A stretch of DNA of 64,000 nt, taken from an uncultured Acetatifactor sp. Lineage in GTDB: Bacteria; Bacillota; Clostridia; Lachnospirales; Lachnospiraceae. Location: positions 62,001 to 126,000 of the forward strand of contig CAJUAH010000004.1 in the NCBI GenBank assembly GCA_910584375.1, read 5' to 3'. The position numbers and the translations under genes are program-made. The stretch's first letter is position 1; each line of letters opens with the position of its first letter. Under the pieces are notes generated by a model that saw only the letters and a list, made by a program, of their open reading frames with translations, did not search any database and was not told where the DNA came from. Positions 7,255 to 16,064 of the stretch are shown here, piece after piece.

Positions 7255-9249
7255 ATGAACGCAGCGAAAAAATACGGCAGATCCTATTTTATGCCCCCGG
7301 AGGTCACTTATGACTGGGTGCGCAAGGACATCATCGAAAAACCCCCGGTATGGTGCAGCGTGGACTTGCGGGACGGCAACCAGGCCCTGATCGAGCCCAT
7401 GAGCCTGGAGCAGAAACTGGAGTTTTTCCAGATGCTGGTGGACATCGGTTTCAAGGAAATAGAAGTGGGTTTTCCGGCGGCATCCGACACGGAATACCAA
7501 TTTCTGCGGGCATTGATCGAGAGAAAGATGATCCCCGAGGATGTGACCGTCCAGGTGCTGACCCAGGCCCGGGAGCATATCATCCGCAAAACCTTCGCGG
7601 CGCTGGAGGGTGTGCCCCACGCCATTGTCCATCTGTACAACTCCACCTCGGTGGCCCAGCGGGAGCAGGTCTTTGGCAAGAGCAGAGAAGAGGTAAAACA
7701 GTTGGCGGTGGACGGCGCGAAACTGCTGCTGGAGATAGCCGACGAGATGGAGGGAGACTTCCGCTTTGAGTACAGTCCGGAAAGCTTTCCCGGCACGGAG
7801 GTGGACTATGCGGTGGAGGTGTGCAACGCCGTGCTGGACGTGTGGCAGCCCAAGGCGTCCCACAAGGCGATCATCAACATCCCCACCACCGTACAGATCG
7901 CCATGCCCCACGTGTTTGCCTGCCAGATCGAGTACATTCACAAACATCTGAAATACCGCGACGCGGTGGTGCTCAGCGTACACCCCCATAACGACAGGGG
8001 CTGCGGCATCAGCGACGCCGAGTTCGGCGTATTGGCCGGGGCGGATCGGGTGGAAGGCACCCTCTTTGGCAACGGCGAGCGCACAGGCAACGTGGATATC
8101 GTCACGCTGGCCATGAACATGACGTGCCACGGCGTAGCCCCGGAACTGGATTTTTCCCATATCAACCCCATCCGGGAAAAATACGAGCTGCTCACCGGCA
8201 TGCATGTATATGAGCGTTCCCCCTATGCCGGAGACCTGGTGTTCACAGCCTTTTCCGGTTCCCATCAGGACGCCATCTCCAAGGGCATGGCCTGGAGAGA
8301 CGCGGGGAAGAGCGGGGAGCGCTGGGAAGTGCCCTATCTGCCCATCGATCCCCAGGATCTGGGCCGGGAGTACGAATCCGACGTGATCCGTATCAACAGC
8401 CAGTCCGGCAAGGGCGGCATCGCCTTTATCCTCAAGCAGAACTTCGGCATGGCGCTGCCCGCCCAAATGCGGGAGGAAGTGGGCTACCTGATGAAAGGCG
8501 TTTCCGACCACAGGCACAAGGAGCTGGCTCCGGCGGATGTGTACCGGATCTTTGAAGACTCCTATATCAAACCCAGAGAAGTGTTTGACATTACCGAGTG
8601 CCATTTTAAACAGGTGCCGGATGGGATCATAGCCAGCGTGACCGTCCAGCAGGACAAGGAAAAAAGAGTTGTCGAGGCAGACGGCAACGGCCGCCTGGAC
8701 GCAGTCAGCAACGCGCTGAAAATGTATTTTGGCATCTCCTACGAACTCTCCGTGTATGAGGAACACGCGGTGTCCAGAGGCTCCTCCTCCAAGGCGGCCT
8801 CCTATGTGGGCGTGCTGCAGAACGGCAGTTTCCAGTGGGGCGTAGGCATAGACGGCGATATCATCAAGAGCTCCATCGCCGCTTTGGTGGTGGCAGTGAA
8901 CAAACTGGCAAAGGCGGCGAACATGACCCAGGGCCGTCAGGAGCGCATCATGGAAATGATGAAATATATCCAGGATCACAGTCAGGACGTGACGCTGGAG
9001 GAGATGTCCCAGGTATTTCATCTGTCAAAACCCTATGTGTCCAAATACATCCGGGAAAACACAGGCACCACTTTCCAGGAGGCGGTGAAAGCGGCCCGGA
9101 TGAAAAGAGCACGCACCCTGCTGAAAGAGACCAACCGCACCGTGGAATCCATAGCGGCGGAGGTGGGCTACGAGACGGTGGAACACTTTAACCGCCTGTT
9201 CAAGAAAGCCTACGGCATGACCCCGGTACAGTTTCGCCGGAATAAATAA
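7255..9249 (+). CDS. leuA: 2-isopropylmalate synthase fused to a C-terminal AraC-type HTH domain
   Basis: The N-terminal part catalyses the first committed step of leucine synthesis (acetyl-CoA plus 2-oxoisovalerate). It shows LRDGNQAL, the metal-binding SVHPHNDRG and GTLFGNGERTGNVD, as in the long LeuA type. A regulatory/dimerisation-like region (about 425-555) follows. Residues about 561-664 then form a complete AraC/XylS helix-turn-helix pair: LEEMSQVFHLSKPYVSKYI, then RTVESIAAEVGYETVEHFNR and the typical end GMTPVQFRR. The frame is uninterrupted across the junction. ATG 7255 has GAGGAG eight bases upstream and is preferred to ATG 7237. Expression is under the T-box leader. The fusion suggests a biosynthetic enzyme that also binds DNA, which is inference. 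Confidence 0.93.
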   Translation: MNAAKKYGRSYFMPPEVTYDWVRKDIIEKPPVWCSVDLRDGNQALIEPMSLEQKLEFFQMLVDIGFKEIEVGFPAASDTEYQFLRALIERKMIPEDVTVQVLTQAREHIIRKTFAALEGVPHAIVHLYNSTSVAQREQVFGKSREEVKQLAVDGAKLLLEIADEMEGDFRFEYSPESFPGTEVDYAVEVCNAVLDVWQPKASHKAIINIPTTVQIAMPHVFACQIEYIHKHLKYRDAVVLSVHPHNDRGCGISDAEFGVLAGADRVEGTLFGNGERTGNVDIVTLAMNMTCHGVAPELDFSHINPIREKYELLTGMHVYERSPYAGDLVFTAFSGSHQDAISKGMAWRDAGKSGERWEVPYLPIDPQDLGREYESDVIRINSQSGKGGIAFILKQNFGMALPAQMREEVGYLMKGVSDHRHKELAPADVYRIFEDSYIKPREVFDITECHFKQVPDGIIASVTVQQDKEKRVVEADGNGRLDAVSNALKMYFGISYELSVYEEHAVSRGSSSKAASYVGVLQNGSFQWGVGIDGDIIKSSIAALVVAVNKLAKAANMTQGRQERIMEMMKYIQDHSQDVTLEEMSQVFHLSKPYVSKYIRENTGTTFQEAVKAARMKRARTLLKETNRTVESIAAEVGYETVEHFNRLFKKAYGMTPVQFRRNK

Positions 9250-9282
9250 CAGAAAAGTCATTTTGAAATGATTGATCCCCAG

Positions 9283-9312
9283 GAAAAAGTCATTTTGAAA
9301 TGACTTTTTCTT
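9283..9312 (+). terminator. Intrinsic terminator after leuA
   Basis: A perfect 13-bp stem, GAAAAAGTCATTT paired with AAATGACTTTTTC around a TG loop, ends in a T-rich stretch. A second copy of AAAAGTCATTTTGAAATGA lies just upstream (9253-9271), so the element is partly duplicated. Confidence 0.75.
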
Positions 9313-9329
9313 TCGTTAAAAAAATCCTA

Positions 9330-9358
9330 TTGACAGATCTCCTGGCAGGTAGTATTAT
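9330..9358 (+). promoter_or_regulatory. Promoter of the fatty acid synthesis operon
   Basis: A perfect TTGACA (9330-9335), 17-base spacer and TATTAT (9353-9358), 113 bases before the acpP start, with two FabT-type boxes immediately downstream. Confidence 0.85.
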
Positions 9359-9369
9359 CCTGTTGATAG

Positions 9370-9398
9370 TTTGACAATCAAAATATTTGATACTCAAA
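9370..9398 (+). promoter_or_regulatory. Two tandem FabT-type operator boxes
   Basis: Two palindromes of the form TTTGA-N3-TCAAA stand at 9370-9382 (TTTGACAATCAAA) and 9386-9398 (TTTGATACTCAAA). Their centres are 16 bp apart, in the transcribed leader right after the -10 box. This matches the known FabT (MarR-family) recognition pattern. The operon's last gene encodes a MarR-family protein, so autoregulation of the whole cluster is likely. Confidence 0.75.
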
Positions 9399-9470
9399 CA
9401 AATAGAGCGGCGGACTATCACATGTAGTTTGAAAAACCACAAAAAGTATGCATGAAAAGGAGAAGAGGTT

Positions 9471-9704
9471 ATGTTTGAGAAAGTGAAGGAAATCATCGAG
9501 GAAAAATTGAACGCGGACGGCATGGACATCAGCGAGTCCACCAGCTTTAAGGACGATTTGAACGCCGATTCCCTGGATCTGTTCGAGATGGTGATGGCTC
9601 TGGAGGATGAATTTGGCATTGAGATCCCCTCCGAAGATCTGGAGCAGCTGCTCACCGTGGGGGACGTACTGGAATATATGAAAAACAAGGGCGTGCAGGA
9701 TTGA
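9471..9704 (+). CDS. acpP: Acyl carrier protein
   Basis: A small acidic 77-aa protein that carries growing acyl chains on 4'-phosphopantetheine. The attachment serine is Ser34 in the DSLD motif, inside a typical four-helix ACP sequence (DDLNADSLDLFEMVMALEDE). The ATG at 9471 has AAAAGGAGAAGAGG upstream. It is the first gene of the operon; its stop overlaps the region just ahead of fabK, indicating co-transcription. Family assignment is certain; a role in primary fatty acid synthesis follows from the neighbouring fab genes. Confidence 0.97.
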   Translation: MFEKVKEIIEEKLNADGMDISESTSFKDDLNADSLDLFEMVMALEDEFGIEIPSEDLEQLLTVGDVLEYMKNKGVQD

Positions 9705-9727
9705 ACAGCTCGCTGGAAAGAGGTAAT

Positions 9728-10654
9728 ATGAAGACAAGAGTGACGGATATGCTGGGGATTGAATATCCCATTATACAGGGCGGCATGGCCTGGGTGGCGG
9801 AGTACCATCTGGCGGCGGCGGTGTCCCAGGCCGGAGGGCTGGGCATCCTGGGCGCGGGCGGAGCCCCGGCGGATTTTGTGCGGGAGCAGATACATAAGGT
9901 CAGGGAAACCACCCCAAAGCCCTTCGGCGTAAATCTGATGCTGATGAACCCGGAGGCGGACGATATTGCCCGGGTGATCGCCCAGGAGGGCGTGAAGGTC
10001 GTGACCACCGGGGCCGGGAACCCCGGCAAATACCTGGCGATGTGGAAAGAGGCCGGGGTGAAGGTTATCCCCGTGGTGGCCAGTGTGGCCATGGCCAGGA
10101 TGATGGAGAGGGCCGGAGCCGACGCCGTGGTGGCGGAGGGCGCCGAGTCGGGGGGCCATATCGGATCCGCCACTACCATGACGCTGGTCCCCCAGGTGGC
10201 GGACGCGGTACATATACCTGTGATCGCCGCCGGAGGCATTGCCGACGGCCGGGGACTGGCAGCGGCCTTTATGCTGGGCGCGGAGGCGGTGCAGATGGGC
10301 ACGCGCTTTATCGTGGCCAAAGAGTCCACAGTTCATGAGAACTACAAGCAGAAAGTGATCGCCGCCAAAGACATAGACTCCGAGGTGACGGGTATGAGCC
10401 ACGGCCATCCGGTGCGCCAGCTGCGCAATCAGATGACAAGGGAATACCTGAAACGGGAAAAAGAGGGAGCGTCCTTTGAAGAGTTGGAACAGCTGACTTT
10501 GGGGGCGCTGCGCAAAGCCGTGGTGGAGGGCGACGCGGTGAACGGAACCCTGATGGCGGGGCAGATCGCCGGGTTGGTTCACAAAGAGCAGACCTGTGAG
10601 GAGATGATCCGGGAGATCATGGAACAGGCGCAGGCGCTGTTAGGCAGACGGTAA
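9728..10654 (+). CDS. fabK: Enoyl-ACP reductase II (FMN-dependent)
   Basis: Reduces trans-2-enoyl-ACP in the last step of each elongation cycle. The 308-aa FMN TIM-barrel shows IIQGGMAWVAE, GVNLM, AEGAESGGH with His144 (the position of the conserved FabK histidine), and PVIAAGGIADGRG followed by GAEAVQMGTRF. ATG 9728 is chosen because AGAGG precedes it closely; the upstream TTG at 9701 would overlap acpP. FabK instead of FabI is common in streptococci and Clostridia. Nitronate monooxygenases share the fold, but the operon context settles the call. Confidence 0.95.
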   Translation: MKTRVTDMLGIEYPIIQGGMAWVAEYHLAAAVSQAGGLGILGAGGAPADFVREQIHKVRETTPKPFGVNLMLMNPEADDIARVIAQEGVKVVTTGAGNPGKYLAMWKEAGVKVIPVVASVAMARMMERAGADAVVAEGAESGGHIGSATTMTLVPQVADAVHIPVIAAGGIADGRGLAAAFMLGAEAVQMGTRFIVAKESTVHENYKQKVIAAKDIDSEVTGMSHGHPVRQLRNQMTREYLKREKEGASFEELEQLTLGALRKAVVEGDAVNGTLMAGQIAGLVHKEQTCEEMIREIMEQAQALLGRR

Positions 10655-10712
10655 ATATATCGCGAGCGATATACCACAAGCGCCCGCAGGGGCGGACAGA
10701 CAGGAGCAAGCC

Positions 10713-11633
10713 ATGGGTAAAACGGCATTTATCTTCCCCGGACAGGGGGCCCAGTACTGTGGGATGGGCAAAGATTTTTATGAAAAATACGAGAAGGCCA
10801 GAGAGATCTACGCTCTGGCCGAGCAGGCCACCGGCCTGAACATAGCGGCGCTCTGCTTTGAGGAGGACGAGCGTCTGCATATCACGGAATACACACAGAT
10901 CGCGATGCTGACCACAGAGGTGGCGATCCTGCGGGTATTGGAGGAGAAGGGACTCAGGGCGGACTGCTGCGCGGGCCTGAGCCTGGGAGAATACGGCGCG
11001 CTGGCGGCAGCACGGGTCATGGAGCCGAAAGATCTGTTCAGGCTGATCCGCAGCCGGGGTATTTTTATGCAGGAGGCATATCCCACCGGCGGAGCCATGA
11101 CGGCGGTGCTGGGACTGGATGCGGACACGATCCGGGCGGTCTGCCAGGAGACGGAGGGCATCGTCTCCATCGCCAACGACAACTGTCCCGGCCAAATCGT
11201 TATCACGGGCGAGGAGAAAGCGGTACAGGTTGCTGCCGCCGCGCTCCTGGAAAAGGGCGCGAAACGCTGCGTGCCGCTGAAAGTCAGCGGTCCCTTCCAC
11301 TCGGCGCTGCTGGAGGGCGCCGGGGAAAAACTGGCGGAAAAGCTGGCGGAGGTGGAAGTGCATCCTCCGGTCATCCCCTACCTGTGCAATGTGGAGGCCG
11401 CCCCGGTGACGGAAGTCTCCAGAATCAGGGAGCTGCTGGCAAAACAGGTATCCTCCAGCGTCAGATGGCGCGAGACCATGGAACGCATGCTGGCGGACGG
11501 TGTGGACACCTTTATCGAGATCGGGCCGGGCAGGACGCTGACCGGATTCCTGCGCAAGATCAGCAGGGACGTGACCGTATATAATGTGGAAAAAGTGGAA
11601 GACATGGAAAATTTACTGAGGAACTCTAAATAG
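10713..11633 (+). CDS. fabD: Malonyl-CoA:ACP transacylase
   Basis: Transfers malonate from CoA to ACP. The 306-aa protein opens with the typical FIFPGQGAQY. It has the nucleophile motif GLSLGEYG with Ser90 and the catalytic His196 in GPFHSALL; the C-terminal GPGRTLTGFLRK is also typical. ATG 10713 follows CAGGAG. A perfect inverted repeat (TATATCGC-GA-GCGATATA, 10656-10673) lies in the 58-base gap after fabK and may be a processing or stability element within the operon mRNA. Confidence 0.96.
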   Translation: MGKTAFIFPGQGAQYCGMGKDFYEKYEKAREIYALAEQATGLNIAALCFEEDERLHITEYTQIAMLTTEVAILRVLEEKGLRADCCAGLSLGEYGALAAARVMEPKDLFRLIRSRGIFMQEAYPTGGAMTAVLGLDADTIRAVCQETEGIVSIANDNCPGQIVITGEEKAVQVAAAALLEKGAKRCVPLKVSGPFHSALLEGAGEKLAEKLAEVEVHPPVIPYLCNVEAAPVTEVSRIRELLAKQVSSSVRWRETMERMLADGVDTFIEIGPGRTLTGFLRKISRDVTVYNVEKVEDMENLLRNSK

Positions 11634-11645
11634 GAGAATAGGCAG

Positions 11646-12425
11646 ATGGCAGAGACAGATAACAATTTTATATCCTGCGGCGGGGAACTGGCGGGCAGGA
11701 TAGCCCTTGTCACCGGAGCCAGCCGGGGGATCGGCCGGGGCATTGCCCAAAAGCTGGCCTCCCTGGGCGCCACGGTGCTGCTCAATTACAAAGGCTCTCA
11801 GGAACAGGCGGAGGCGCTGGAGACCGAGATAACGCAAAAAGGCGGTCTGGCGCGGTGCGTGGGCTGCGACGTATCGGATTTTACAGCCTGCGGCGCTATG
11901 GTGGAACAGATCATCAAACAGTACGGCAGAGTGGATATACTGGTCAATAACGCCGGTGTGACCAGAGATAACCTGATTATGCGGATGTCCGAGGAGGATT
12001 ACGACAGGGTGCTGGATACCAACCTAAAGGGGGCGTTCAACACCATACGCCATCTGTCCAGATATTTTTTAAAACAGCGCAGCGGCAAGATCGTAAACAT
12101 TTCCTCCGTATCGGGAGTGCTGGGCAATGCGGGGCAGGCCAATTACAGCGCCTCCAAGGCGGGACTGATCGGGCTGACCAAGAGCGTGGCCCGAGAGCTG
12201 GCGTCCCGGGGGATATGCGTCAACGCGGTGGCTCCCGGATTTATCGATACGGACATGACCCGGGCGCTGCCGGAAAAGGCCCGGGAGGCCGGTGTGGCCG
12301 CCGTGCCCATGGGCAGAATGGGGAGCGTGGCGGATATAGCGGAGACGGTGGCCTTTTTGGCGGGAGACAGAGCGAACTATATCACGGGTCAGGTGATCTG
12401 TGTGGACGGAGGTATGGCGATATGA
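11646..12425 (+). CDS. fabG: 3-oxoacyl-ACP reductase
   Basis: NADPH-dependent short-chain dehydrogenase/reductase that reduces beta-ketoacyl-ACP. Visible are the cofactor motif TGASRGIGRGIA, NNAGVTRDNLIMRM, the catalytic Ser in NISSVSG, and Tyr167/Lys171 in YSASK. The C terminus GQVICVDGGMAI is standard. The 259-aa length includes about a 12-residue N-terminal extension relative to many FabG proteins. Its TGA overlaps the fabF ATG by 4 bases, so the two are translationally coupled. Confidence 0.96.
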   Translation: MAETDNNFISCGGELAGRIALVTGASRGIGRGIAQKLASLGATVLLNYKGSQEQAEALETEITQKGGLARCVGCDVSDFTACGAMVEQIIKQYGRVDILVNNAGVTRDNLIMRMSEEDYDRVLDTNLKGAFNTIRHLSRYFLKQRSGKIVNISSVSGVLGNAGQANYSASKAGLIGLTKSVARELASRGICVNAVAPGFIDTDMTRALPEKAREAGVAAVPMGRMGSVADIAETVAFLAGDRANYITGQVICVDGGMAI

Positions 12426-13651
12426 GCAGACGAGTGGTAGTGACCGGCATGGGCGCGGTGACGCCCATCGGGATCGGCGTAAAGGCATTTTGGGAGGGGA
12501 TTACCCGGGAACAGATCGGGTTCGCCCCCATTACCCGTTTTGACGCGTCGGCGTACAAATGCCGCCTGGCGGCTGAAGTCAAAGACTTCCAGCCGGAGAA
12601 CTATATGGACAAAAAATCGGCCCGGCGCATGGAGCTTTTCTGCCAGTTTGCGGTGGCGGCGGCGGGGGAGGCCATACAGGACGCCGGTCTGGATATGGAA
12701 AAAGAAGACGCCTACAGGGTGGGATGCAGCATCGGCAGTGGGATCGGCAGCCTGCAGGCCATGGAGAGGGAATACGGCAGATTGCTGGAAAAAGGCCCAT
12801 CCCGGGTAGCACCCCTCTTTGTACCCCTGATGATATCCAATATGGCGGCGGGCAATGTGAGCATTGCTTTCGGGCTCAAGGGCAAGAGCCTGAATGTGGT
12901 GACGGCCTGCGCCACGGGTACGAACTCCATCGGCGAGGCCATGCGGACCATCCAGTACGGCGACGCGGACGTGATGATAGCGGGGGGCACAGAGGGAGCG
13001 GTAACCCCCATCGGAATTGCCGGATTTACCTCGCTGACGGCGTTGTCCGACAGCACGGACCCCGCCAGATGCTCCCTTCCCTTTGACAGGGACAGGAGCG
13101 GCTTTGTCATGGGCGAAGGAGCGGGCGTGGTGATACTGGAGGAACTGGAACACGCCAGAAAAAGAGGCGCCCATATCTATGCGGAGATGCTGGGCTACGG
13201 CTGTTCCTCGGACGCCTACCATATCACCTCCCCGGCGGAGGACGGCAGCGGCGCGGCCAGAGCCATGGAAAACGCTCTCCGGGACGGCGGCGTGGCCCCG
13301 GAGAAAGTGACCTACATCAATGCCCACGGCACAGGCACCCACCATAACGACCTGTTTGAGACCCGGGCTGTTAAACTGGTTTTTGGAGAACATGCCAAAG
13401 CGCTGAAAATCAATTCCACCAAGTCCATGATCGGCCATCTGCTGGGAGCCGCCGGGGCGGTGGAGTGCATCGCCTGCGTCAAGCAGATGGTGGAGGGCTT
13501 TATCCACAGGACCGTGGGCCTGCGGGAGAGCGAGGAAGAACTGGATCTGAACTACTGCCGGGAGAGCTGCCGGGAGGAAGTGCCCTACGCCCTCAGCAAT
13601 TCCCTGGGCTTTGGCGGGCACAATGCCAGCATTTTGCTGGGGAGGGTATAA
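12422..13651 (+). CDS. fabF: 3-oxoacyl-ACP synthase II
   Basis: Condenses malonyl-ACP with acyl-ACP. The protein of 409 aa has the Cys-His-His triad: Cys163 in VTACATGTNS, His302 in NAHGTGTHHND and His339 in KSMIGHLLGAAG. The start is the ATG at 12422 in the ATGA overlap with fabG, which gives the standard N terminus MSRRVVVTGMGAVTP. In many related operons accB follows fabF; here fabZ follows after one base. Confidence 0.97.
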   Translation: MSRRVVVTGMGAVTPIGIGVKAFWEGITREQIGFAPITRFDASAYKCRLAAEVKDFQPENYMDKKSARRMELFCQFAVAAAGEAIQDAGLDMEKEDAYRVGCSIGSGIGSLQAMEREYGRLLEKGPSRVAPLFVPLMISNMAAGNVSIAFGLKGKSLNVVTACATGTNSIGEAMRTIQYGDADVMIAGGTEGAVTPIGIAGFTSLTALSDSTDPARCSLPFDRDRSGFVMGEGAGVVILEELEHARKRGAHIYAEMLGYGCSSDAYHITSPAEDGSGAARAMENALRDGGVAPEKVTYINAHGTGTHHNDLFETRAVKLVFGEHAKALKINSTKSMIGHLLGAAGAVECIACVKQMVEGFIHRTVGLRESEEELDLNYCRESCREEVPYALSNSLGFGGHNASILLGRV

Positions 13652-13652
13652 T

Positions 13653-14081
13653 ATGGCAATATATACGGCACAGGAAATCATGAATATCATTCCCCATCGG
13701 TATCCCTTTTTGCTGATCGATACCGTCGAGGAACTGGAACCGGGTGTGCGGGCTGTGGGAAAAAAATGCGTCAGCGTGAACGAGCCCTTTTTCCAGGGGC
13801 ATTTTCCCGGCAATCCGGTGATGCCCGGCGCGCTGATCGTGGAGGCGCTGGCCCAGGTGGGCGCGGTGGCCATGCTGTCCCAGCCGGACTTTAAGGGTCG
13901 CACCGCTTACTTTGCGGGCATCGACAAGGCAAGGTTTCGCCGCAAAGTGGTTCCGGGAGACGTGCTGCTGCTGGAGACGGAGATCATCAAGGTCAAGGGC
14001 CCCATCGGCGTGGGCCGGGCGGTAGCCAAAGTGGACGGCCAGGTGGCGGCCCAGGCGGAGCTCACTTTTTCGATCGGATAG
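13653..14081 (+). CDS. fabZ: 3-hydroxyacyl-ACP dehydratase
   Basis: Dehydrates 3-hydroxyacyl-ACP to trans-2-enoyl-ACP. The 142-aa hot-dog protein shows IIPHRYPFLLID and the catalytic His50 in GHFPGNPVMPG and Glu64 in LIVEALAQ. ATG 13653 lies one base after the fabF stop with GGAGGG inside the fabF end. No separate fabM or fabN isomerase-type paralogue is seen in the operon, so how unsaturated chains are made is not clear from this window. Confidence 0.96.
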   Translation: MAIYTAQEIMNIIPHRYPFLLIDTVEELEPGVRAVGKKCVSVNEPFFQGHFPGNPVMPGALIVEALAQVGAVAMLSQPDFKGRTAYFAGIDKARFRRKVVPGDVLLLETEIIKVKGPIGVGRAVAKVDGQVAAQAELTFSIG

Positions 14082-14134
14082 ACAGATATCCCCGGCCGTG
14101 AGGCAGATAAGATAGGAACAGGATGGTATAGATT

Positions 14135-15979
14135 ATGAACATGGATGTGTTGAAACAGAAACGGGCGGACTATTTCGCCAGAAAACTCAGCAGGCTTAAC
14201 GCGTCCCTGGCAGCCTCCAAAAGCCGGGCCGCGGCGTCCGGGGATGGCCGCCAGGAAGGCGAAAACGCCGGAGAGGACAGCGCGCAGACCCGCAGACGAC
14301 CGTTTTCGCAGCGCAGGGAGGGCGACACCGCCGCCCCCGAGGACTATATGATCCGCTGCCCCAAATGCGGCAGGCAGGTAAACCGACAGCGGGTGGTGAG
14401 GAGAAAATATATCTGCTACGAGTGCGAGGGATATTTCCGGGTCAGAGTGCCCAACCGTATCCGCATGGTGGCGGATCCCCACACCTTTGAGCCCTGGTTT
14501 ACCGAGCTGCCGGTCACCAATCCCCTGGCCTACGAGGGCTATGAGGAAAAGCTGGCCCAGGCCAGAGAGAAGACCGGGCTGGACGAGGCGGTGACGGTGG
14601 GGCGGTGCAGGGTATTCGGAGAGGAAATCGTGCTGGGCATCTGCGACTCCCGCTTTATGATGTCCAGCATGGGCCATACCGTGGGGGAAAAGATAACCGC
14701 CGCCATAGAGCGGGCTATAGAGTACAAGCTGCCGGTGTTTCTGTTTTGCTGTTCCGGCGGCGCCAGGATGCAGGAGGGCATTGTCTCCCTGATGCAGATG
14801 GCCAAGACCGCCGCGGCGGTGCAAAAGCTGGGAGAGGCGGGACTTTTGTATTGCACCATACTGACGGATCCCACCACGGGCGGCGTCACCGCCAGCTTTG
14901 CCATGCTGGGCGACGTGATCATGGCGGAGCCGGGAGCGCTGGTGGGTTTCGCGGGTCCCAGAGTCATCAAGCAGACCATCGGACAGGAACTGCCGGAGGG
15001 CTTTCAGACGGCGGAATTTCTGTTGGAGCACGGCCTGATCGATGGCATCGTCAAGCGGGAAGTCCTGAAAAAGACCATTTATTTCCTGATCAAGGCCCAT
15101 CAGTGCCGGGAAGGGCAGTACGCGGGATTTACCCCCGGCAAGGACAGCCCCTTCGTTCTCAGCGAGATTTTGAAGGAACAGTCCTTTAAAGTGGCTCCCA
15201 TGAATGCCTGGGACAAAGTCAGGGCAGTCCGCAGGGTGGAGAGGCCCCAGGCCAGCGATTATATGAAACACATATTTGACTTCTTTGTGGAATCCCATGG
15301 GGACAGGGCGTTTCGGGACGACCCCGCCATCATCGGCGGGCTGGCCTTTCTGGACGGACAGCCGGTGACGGTGATCGCGGAGCACAAGGGCAAGGACATC
15401 CGGGAGTGCCAGCGGCGCAACTTTGGCATGCCCATGCCCGAGGGCTACCGAAAAGCGCTGCGGCTGATGAAACAGGCGGAAAAATTTAACCGGCCTGTTA
15501 TCAGCTTTGTCAACACTGCCGGGGCTTTCTGCGGTATCGAGGCGGAGGAGAGGGGACAGGGCGAGGCCATCGCCAGGAACCTCCGGGAGATGGCGGCGCT
15601 GAAAGTGCCTGTACTGTGCATTTTTATCGGAGAGGGCGGCAGCGGCGGCGCCCTGGCCACCGCGGTGGGCAACGAAGTGTGGATGCTGGAGAACGCCACC
15701 TACTCCATCCTGTCGCCGGAAGGCTTTGCCTCCATCCTTTGGAAAGACGCCTCCAGGGCCAGAGAGGCCAGCGAGGTAATGCATATCACGGCTCAGGATC
15801 TGCTGCAACTACGGGTCATAGAGCGGATCATCCCCGAATTTGGAGGCGCGGACAGCACTACGGCGGCGGCCATAGGCGGATACATGAAGGAACAGATCAG
15901 AGACTTTTTGCGGCGCTGCCAGGGGATGAGCGGCGAGGAACTGGCTGCCCGGCGATATGAGAGGTTCCGCCGTTTCTGA
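14135..15979 (+). CDS. accDA: Acetyl-CoA carboxylase carboxyltransferase, fused beta-alpha subunits
   Basis: A 614-aa single polypeptide. Residues about 1-325 are the beta subunit (AccD), with a zinc ribbon of Cys75, Cys78, Cys94 and Cys97 (CPKCG and CYEC) and the crotonase-like core (FCCSGGARMQEG, TTGGVTASFAML). Residues about 340-614 are the alpha subunit (AccA), with AEHKGKDIRE, NFGMPMPEGYRKA and FIGEGGSGGALA. It transfers carboxyl from carboxybiotin to acetyl-CoA. An Arg/Ala-rich region (about 25-65) precedes the ribbon. The required biotin carboxylase (AccC) and biotin carrier (AccB) are not encoded anywhere in the window. The fusion order AccD-AccA is known in some Clostridia. Confidence 0.95.
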   Translation: MNMDVLKQKRADYFARKLSRLNASLAASKSRAAASGDGRQEGENAGEDSAQTRRRPFSQRREGDTAAPEDYMIRCPKCGRQVNRQRVVRRKYICYECEGYFRVRVPNRIRMVADPHTFEPWFTELPVTNPLAYEGYEEKLAQAREKTGLDEAVTVGRCRVFGEEIVLGICDSRFMMSSMGHTVGEKITAAIERAIEYKLPVFLFCCSGGARMQEGIVSLMQMAKTAAAVQKLGEAGLLYCTILTDPTTGGVTASFAMLGDVIMAEPGALVGFAGPRVIKQTIGQELPEGFQTAEFLLEHGLIDGIVKREVLKKTIYFLIKAHQCREGQYAGFTPGKDSPFVLSEILKEQSFKVAPMNAWDKVRAVRRVERPQASDYMKHIFDFFVESHGDRAFRDDPAIIGGLAFLDGQPVTVIAEHKGKDIRECQRRNFGMPMPEGYRKALRLMKQAEKFNRPVISFVNTAGAFCGIEAEERGQGEAIARNLREMAALKVPVLCIFIGEGGSGGALATAVGNEVWMLENATYSILSPEGFASILWKDASRAREASEVMHITAQDLLQLRVIERIIPEFGGADSTTAAAIGGYMKEQIRDFLRRCQGMSGEELAARRYERFRRF

Positions 15980-15989
15980 GGAGGAAAAG

Positions 15990-16009
15990 TTTGAAACGGG
16001 CGTTTCAAA
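15990..16009 (+). promoter_or_regulatory. Perfect 20-bp palindrome before fabH
   Basis: TTTGAAACG-GG-CGTTTCAAA lies in the 85-base gap between accDA and fabH. It has the TTTGA/TCAAA outer elements of FabT sites but a longer inner arm. It may be an internal operator or an mRNA hairpin; no internal promoter could be assigned with confidence. Confidence 0.4.
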
Positions 16010-16064
16010 TATCAATTGGCGCGATACCGCAGGCAAAGCCGGCGGTATGCGGGAAAGAGGAAAC

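Noticed and set aside
7135..9021. A 628-codon open frame on the minus strand over leuA
   Set aside because: It is entirely antisense to a well-supported gene, has no recognisable domain, is rich in His/Gly/Gln as expected from a GC-biased shadow frame, and has no ribosome site.
13907..15808. A 633-codon minus-strand frame over fabZ and accDA
   Set aside because: Same reasoning: antisense to clear enzymes, no motif, composition typical of a shadow frame.
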